A DNA stretch of 9,082 bases from an uncultured Porphyromonas sp. (lineage in GTDB: Bacteria > Bacteroidota > Bacteroidia > Bacteroidales > Porphyromonadaceae), in the NCBI GenBank assembly GCA_947253195.1, contig CAMXXM010000042.1, positions 1-9,082 of the forward strand, read 5' to 3'. The stretch's first letter is position 1, and each line of letters starts with the position of its first letter. Below the pieces are notes generated by a model, which saw only the letters and a program-made list of their open reading frames with translations, did no database searches and was not told the origin of the DNA. Below, piece after piece: positions 7,295-9,082 of this stretch. Both the position numbers and the translations under genes were made by a program.

Positions 7295-7359
7295 CACACT
7301 CTCTCGGTGCAGTATATCGGGAGGAGAGTTGTTGGGAGAGTAGATGGATCCTGTGACGC

Positions 7360-7923
7360 ATGAGCGATAGAGAGATAGCAGATCTGCTGCGGTCAGACGA
7401 GGAGGCGGCTTTTCGTCTCCTCTATCGGCGCTATGCCGGTCAGCTGCTGGCGGTGGCCTATCGCTACACCGGCGACCGAGATAAGGCTGAGGATGTCCTC
7501 CAGGAGGCGATGATCAAGGTGTGTCGTCACGCCGAAACTTTCTCTTACAGGGGGGACGGCTCGCTCTACGGCTGGGTGAAGCGTATCGTCGTCCACACGG
7601 CGCTCAATTCGCTCAAGAGCTTCCACGAGGCGCGGATGTGCCCGATGGATGACCTGACGGAGGTGGCGGTGGAGGAGGATAGTGACGAGGAGGTGTCTCT
7701 CCTCGAGCAGGTCAGCCCGGAGCTGCTGCTGCAGATGATCGGGGAGCTGCCCGAGGGGTATAGGCAGGTATTCAGCCTCTATGCCATCGAGGGACACTCG
7801 CACAGGGAGATAGGCGAGATGCTGGGGATCGGGGAGCGCAGCTCTGCATCGCAGTATTGTCGCGCCAAGAAGAGACTAAAGGATAAGCTGGAGCAATGGA
7901 TGAAGGAGAGAGAAAGAGAGTGA
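7360..7923 (+). CDS. ECF-type RNA polymerase sigma factor (sigma-70 family)
   Basis: The 187-residue protein has the normal ECF length and both required regions. Region 2 covers about 20-87: LLYRRYAGQLLAVAYRYTGD, then the core-binding motif DKAEDVLQEAMIKV (41-54) and the -10-binding helix GWVKRIVVHTALNSLK (71-86). An acidic linker (about 97-118, EEDSDEE) follows. Region 4 covers about 123-176, with LPEGYRQVFSLYAIEG and the helix-turn-helix GHSHREIGEMLGIGERSSAS, then RAKKRLKDKL. It directs RNA polymerase to alternative promoters and is presumably held inactive by the next gene product, whose start overlaps its end by 28 bp. The ATG at 7360 is chosen because the homologous region begins close after it; the upstream ATG at 7343 is in another frame and stops after eight codons. 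Autoregulation through the upstream promoter is plausible but unseen. Its regulon cannot be read here. Confidence 0.95.
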   Translation: MSDREIADLLRSDEEAAFRLLYRRYAGQLLAVAYRYTGDRDKAEDVLQEAMIKVCRHAETFSYRGDGSLYGWVKRIVVHTALNSLKSFHEARMCPMDDLTEVAVEEDSDEEVSLLEQVSPELLLQMIGELPEGYRQVFSLYAIEGHSHREIGEMLGIGERSSASQYCRAKKRLKDKLEQWMKERERE

Positions 7924-9029
7924 GCGCCGCCCCGGGAGCCTGGGAGGCTGCTCTGAGAGAGAGGCTGAAGGGGGTCGAGCTCCCTGTGGCTGAGGTGCCA
8001 CCTGTGGTGCCGGCACTTGTCCCGAGGAAGAGGCGGGCGCGTGGCATCCTGATCGCAGCGAGTATGGTCGCAGCGGTGGCTGGACTGCTGATCGCTCGGC
8101 TCGTCACGCCTCGTACGGAGGTGGGCGTGGTTCCTCTGCCGGCTGATCCGGTCTTCCGTGAGGTGCCCTCCTCGTCTGTGGCGCAGAGGGGTACGGAGGA
8201 GCGCGAGACGCACTCGCCATCCGTTCTTCATGGTCACCCTGCTCGCAAGAGTCTCCAGCCTCTCGAGCCACTCCGCCCCACGGAGGTTCGTCTCGCGACG
8301 AGTGCTCTCCCGGAGATAGGTCGCCCAGCCACCTATCGACCGACGAAGCGTGTCGGTGGAGCCGGTCACAGTAGCGGGAGTGCTCTGCCGGTCGTGCCGA
8401 GACCCGCACCCGCCACCAAGCTCCTCGCCTCGGCGCTGATCACCTGGCGCGACGGGATAAGCGGTGGGAGCCCTATGGCACTGCTCACCTCTTCTTCACG
8501 CTCTGAGCACGAGGATGCTGCGGTCCGGCTCACGCGCCGGCCGGTCCTGGAGGTAGAGGCTCACCTGATGCATCCGATCGTGGGTGAGAGGGTCTATGCC
8601 GATCTCGGGGTCTCCTACTCCTGGCAGAGGCTTGAGCTGGCAGAGCAGGGGCTGCAGGGCTACTACAGGCAGGAGCTGCACGCCATAGGCGTAAGCCCCG
8701 GCGTGACTGCCCGGCTACTCCGGATAGGTGCCTCAGAGCTCTCGGGCTATGGTGCCGTGGGACTGTCACTGCCACTCCGGAGTGAGACGGAGAGTGACCT
8801 CCTCCTCGTGGAGGGTGAGCGAAGGAAGCGGATGATGGTGGACCTGCGTACCGGGCTGAGGCTCTCCGCATCGGTCGGTCGTGGGCTGAGAGTGTACGGC
8901 TCAGCGGGTGTGTCGTACGACCTCGTCCCGCCGAGCGTTGCGCTGCCGGGTGCCGAGCTGCCCCGCCTCACGCCACGCTTCTCCCTCGGTATCTCGATGG
9001 ACCTTCCCTCCCTCTCAGGCGGAGCGTAA
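7896..9029 (+). CDS. Probable anti-sigma factor fused to an outer-membrane beta-barrel-like domain
   Basis: The 377-residue protein is read in a different frame from the sigma gene and begins inside it; an in-frame GTG at 7920 overlapping the sigma stop is an alternative start. Translational coupling is likely. Residues 1-49 are cytoplasmic, with a W16-EAALRERL motif like the short N-termini of Bacteroidota proteins paired with ECF factors. They end in a basic PRKRRARG stretch. One transmembrane helix follows (about 51-70, ILIAASMVAAVAGLLIARLV). Residues about 71-210 are a Pro/Ser/Arg-rich low-complexity linker. From about 215 to the end, alternating hydrophobic strands (PVLEVEAHL, VYADLGVSYSW, GYGAVGLSLPL, MVDLRTGLRL, LRVYGSAGVSYDL, RFSLGISMDL) resemble a small outer-membrane barrel of the OMP_b-brl type. 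There is no cleavable signal peptide or zinc-finger motif. The probable role is to hold the sigma factor at the membrane and release it on an envelope signal. The barrel assignment is by strand pattern. Confidence 0.85.
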   Translation: MDEGERKRVSAAPGAWEAALRERLKGVELPVAEVPPVVPALVPRKRRARGILIAASMVAAVAGLLIARLVTPRTEVGVVPLPADPVFREVPSSSVAQRGTEERETHSPSVLHGHPARKSLQPLEPLRPTEVRLATSALPEIGRPATYRPTKRVGGAGHSSGSALPVVPRPAPATKLLASALITWRDGISGGSPMALLTSSSRSEHEDAAVRLTRRPVLEVEAHLMHPIVGERVYADLGVSYSWQRLELAEQGLQGYYRQELHAIGVSPGVTARLLRIGASELSGYGAVGLSLPLRSETESDLLLVEGERRKRMMVDLRTGLRLSASVGRGLRVYGSAGVSYDLVPPSVALPGAELPRLTPRFSLGISMDLPSLSGGA

Positions 9030-9057
9030 GCCCCCTCTCTCAATCGGAGGATGGGGC
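9030..9057 (+). terminator. Possible weak terminator after the sigma/anti-sigma unit
   Basis: GCCCC (9030-9034) can pair with GGGGC (9053-9057), and CTC with GAG inside it, directly after the stop codon. No T-run follows within the next dozen bases, so intrinsic termination is doubtful. It may instead be a 3'-end stabilising hairpin. Confidence 0.25.
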
Positions 9058-9082
9058 CATCGGTACTGGGAAAATTTCTCCT

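Larger units (their letters stand above)
7037..7359. promoter_or_regulatory. Divergent intergenic control region between the Big_2 and ECF sigma genes
   Basis: This 323-bp gap holds, from left to right, a possible minus-strand -7 element TAGTTTTT (7073-7066, one mismatch to TAnnTTTG), the GC-rich hairpin at 7080-7110, the 22-bp-period repeat array at 7164-7245, a plausible plus-strand -7 element at 7287-7294, and about 60 nt of leader before the sigma ATG. The repeat array is markedly AT-rich compared with its surroundings. Its position between two divergent genes suggests operators controlling one or both of them. No ORF with family support lies here. Confidence 0.6.

Noticed and set aside
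7779..8369. Minus-strand open frame of 196 codons opposite the anti-sigma gene
   Set aside because: Arg/Ser-rich low-complexity translation typical of the antisense of GC-rich genes; the plus-strand reading has a transmembrane helix and barrel strands.

Overview
The window looks like chromosomal DNA from a fairly GC-rich member of the Bacteroidota, probably order Bacteroidales and perhaps Porphyromonas-like. Supporting evidence: a SusC/SusD pair, several lipoproteins with Bacteroidales-style lipoboxes, a promoter -7 element of the Bacteroidota form TAnnTTTG, no strong Shine-Dalgarno sequences, and an ECF sigma factor next to a protein joining an inner-membrane helix to a predicted outer-membrane barrel. 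The genus is inferred, not proven.

Region 1 (1-6442, minus strand) is a glycan-uptake operon (polysaccharide utilization locus). It is read from a promoter near 6440 through a leader of about 210 nt. The order is a SusC-like TonB-dependent transporter (6218-3177), a SusD-like surface lipoprotein (3141-1534), a surface lipoprotein with an N-terminal DUF1735-like domain and a C-terminal LamG-like domain (1506-238), and the start of a fourth lipoprotein that leaves the window at base 1. The gaps between genes are only 35, 27 and 21 bp, so one transcript is expected. The SusC barrel imports glycan, SusD caps it, and the LamG lipoprotein probably holds glycan at the surface. The fourth gene sits where related loci often carry a GH18 endoglycosidase, but only its signal peptide and a charged linker are visible.

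Region 2 (6443-7359) holds a bidirectional terminator, a small lipoprotein that is a single Big_2 immunoglobulin-like domain (7036-6677, minus), and a 323-bp divergent intergenic region. That region contains the most striking structure of the window: four 16-bp palindromic units at an exact 22-bp period (7164-7245). The array is also nested inside a larger 38-bp-arm inverted repeat. A GC-rich hairpin (7080-7110) lies between the array and the Big_2 gene.

Region 3 (7360-9029, plus strand) is a two-gene unit whose reading frames overlap. An ECF sigma factor is followed by a protein with a short cytoplasmic N-terminus, one transmembrane helix, a long Pro/Ser/Arg-rich linker and a C-terminal segment resembling a small outer-membrane barrel. 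This is best read as an anti-sigma factor fused to an envelope sensor. I infer that the sigma/anti-sigma pair and the Big_2 lipoprotein, which share the repeat-containing control region, form one envelope-response module separate from the glycan operon.
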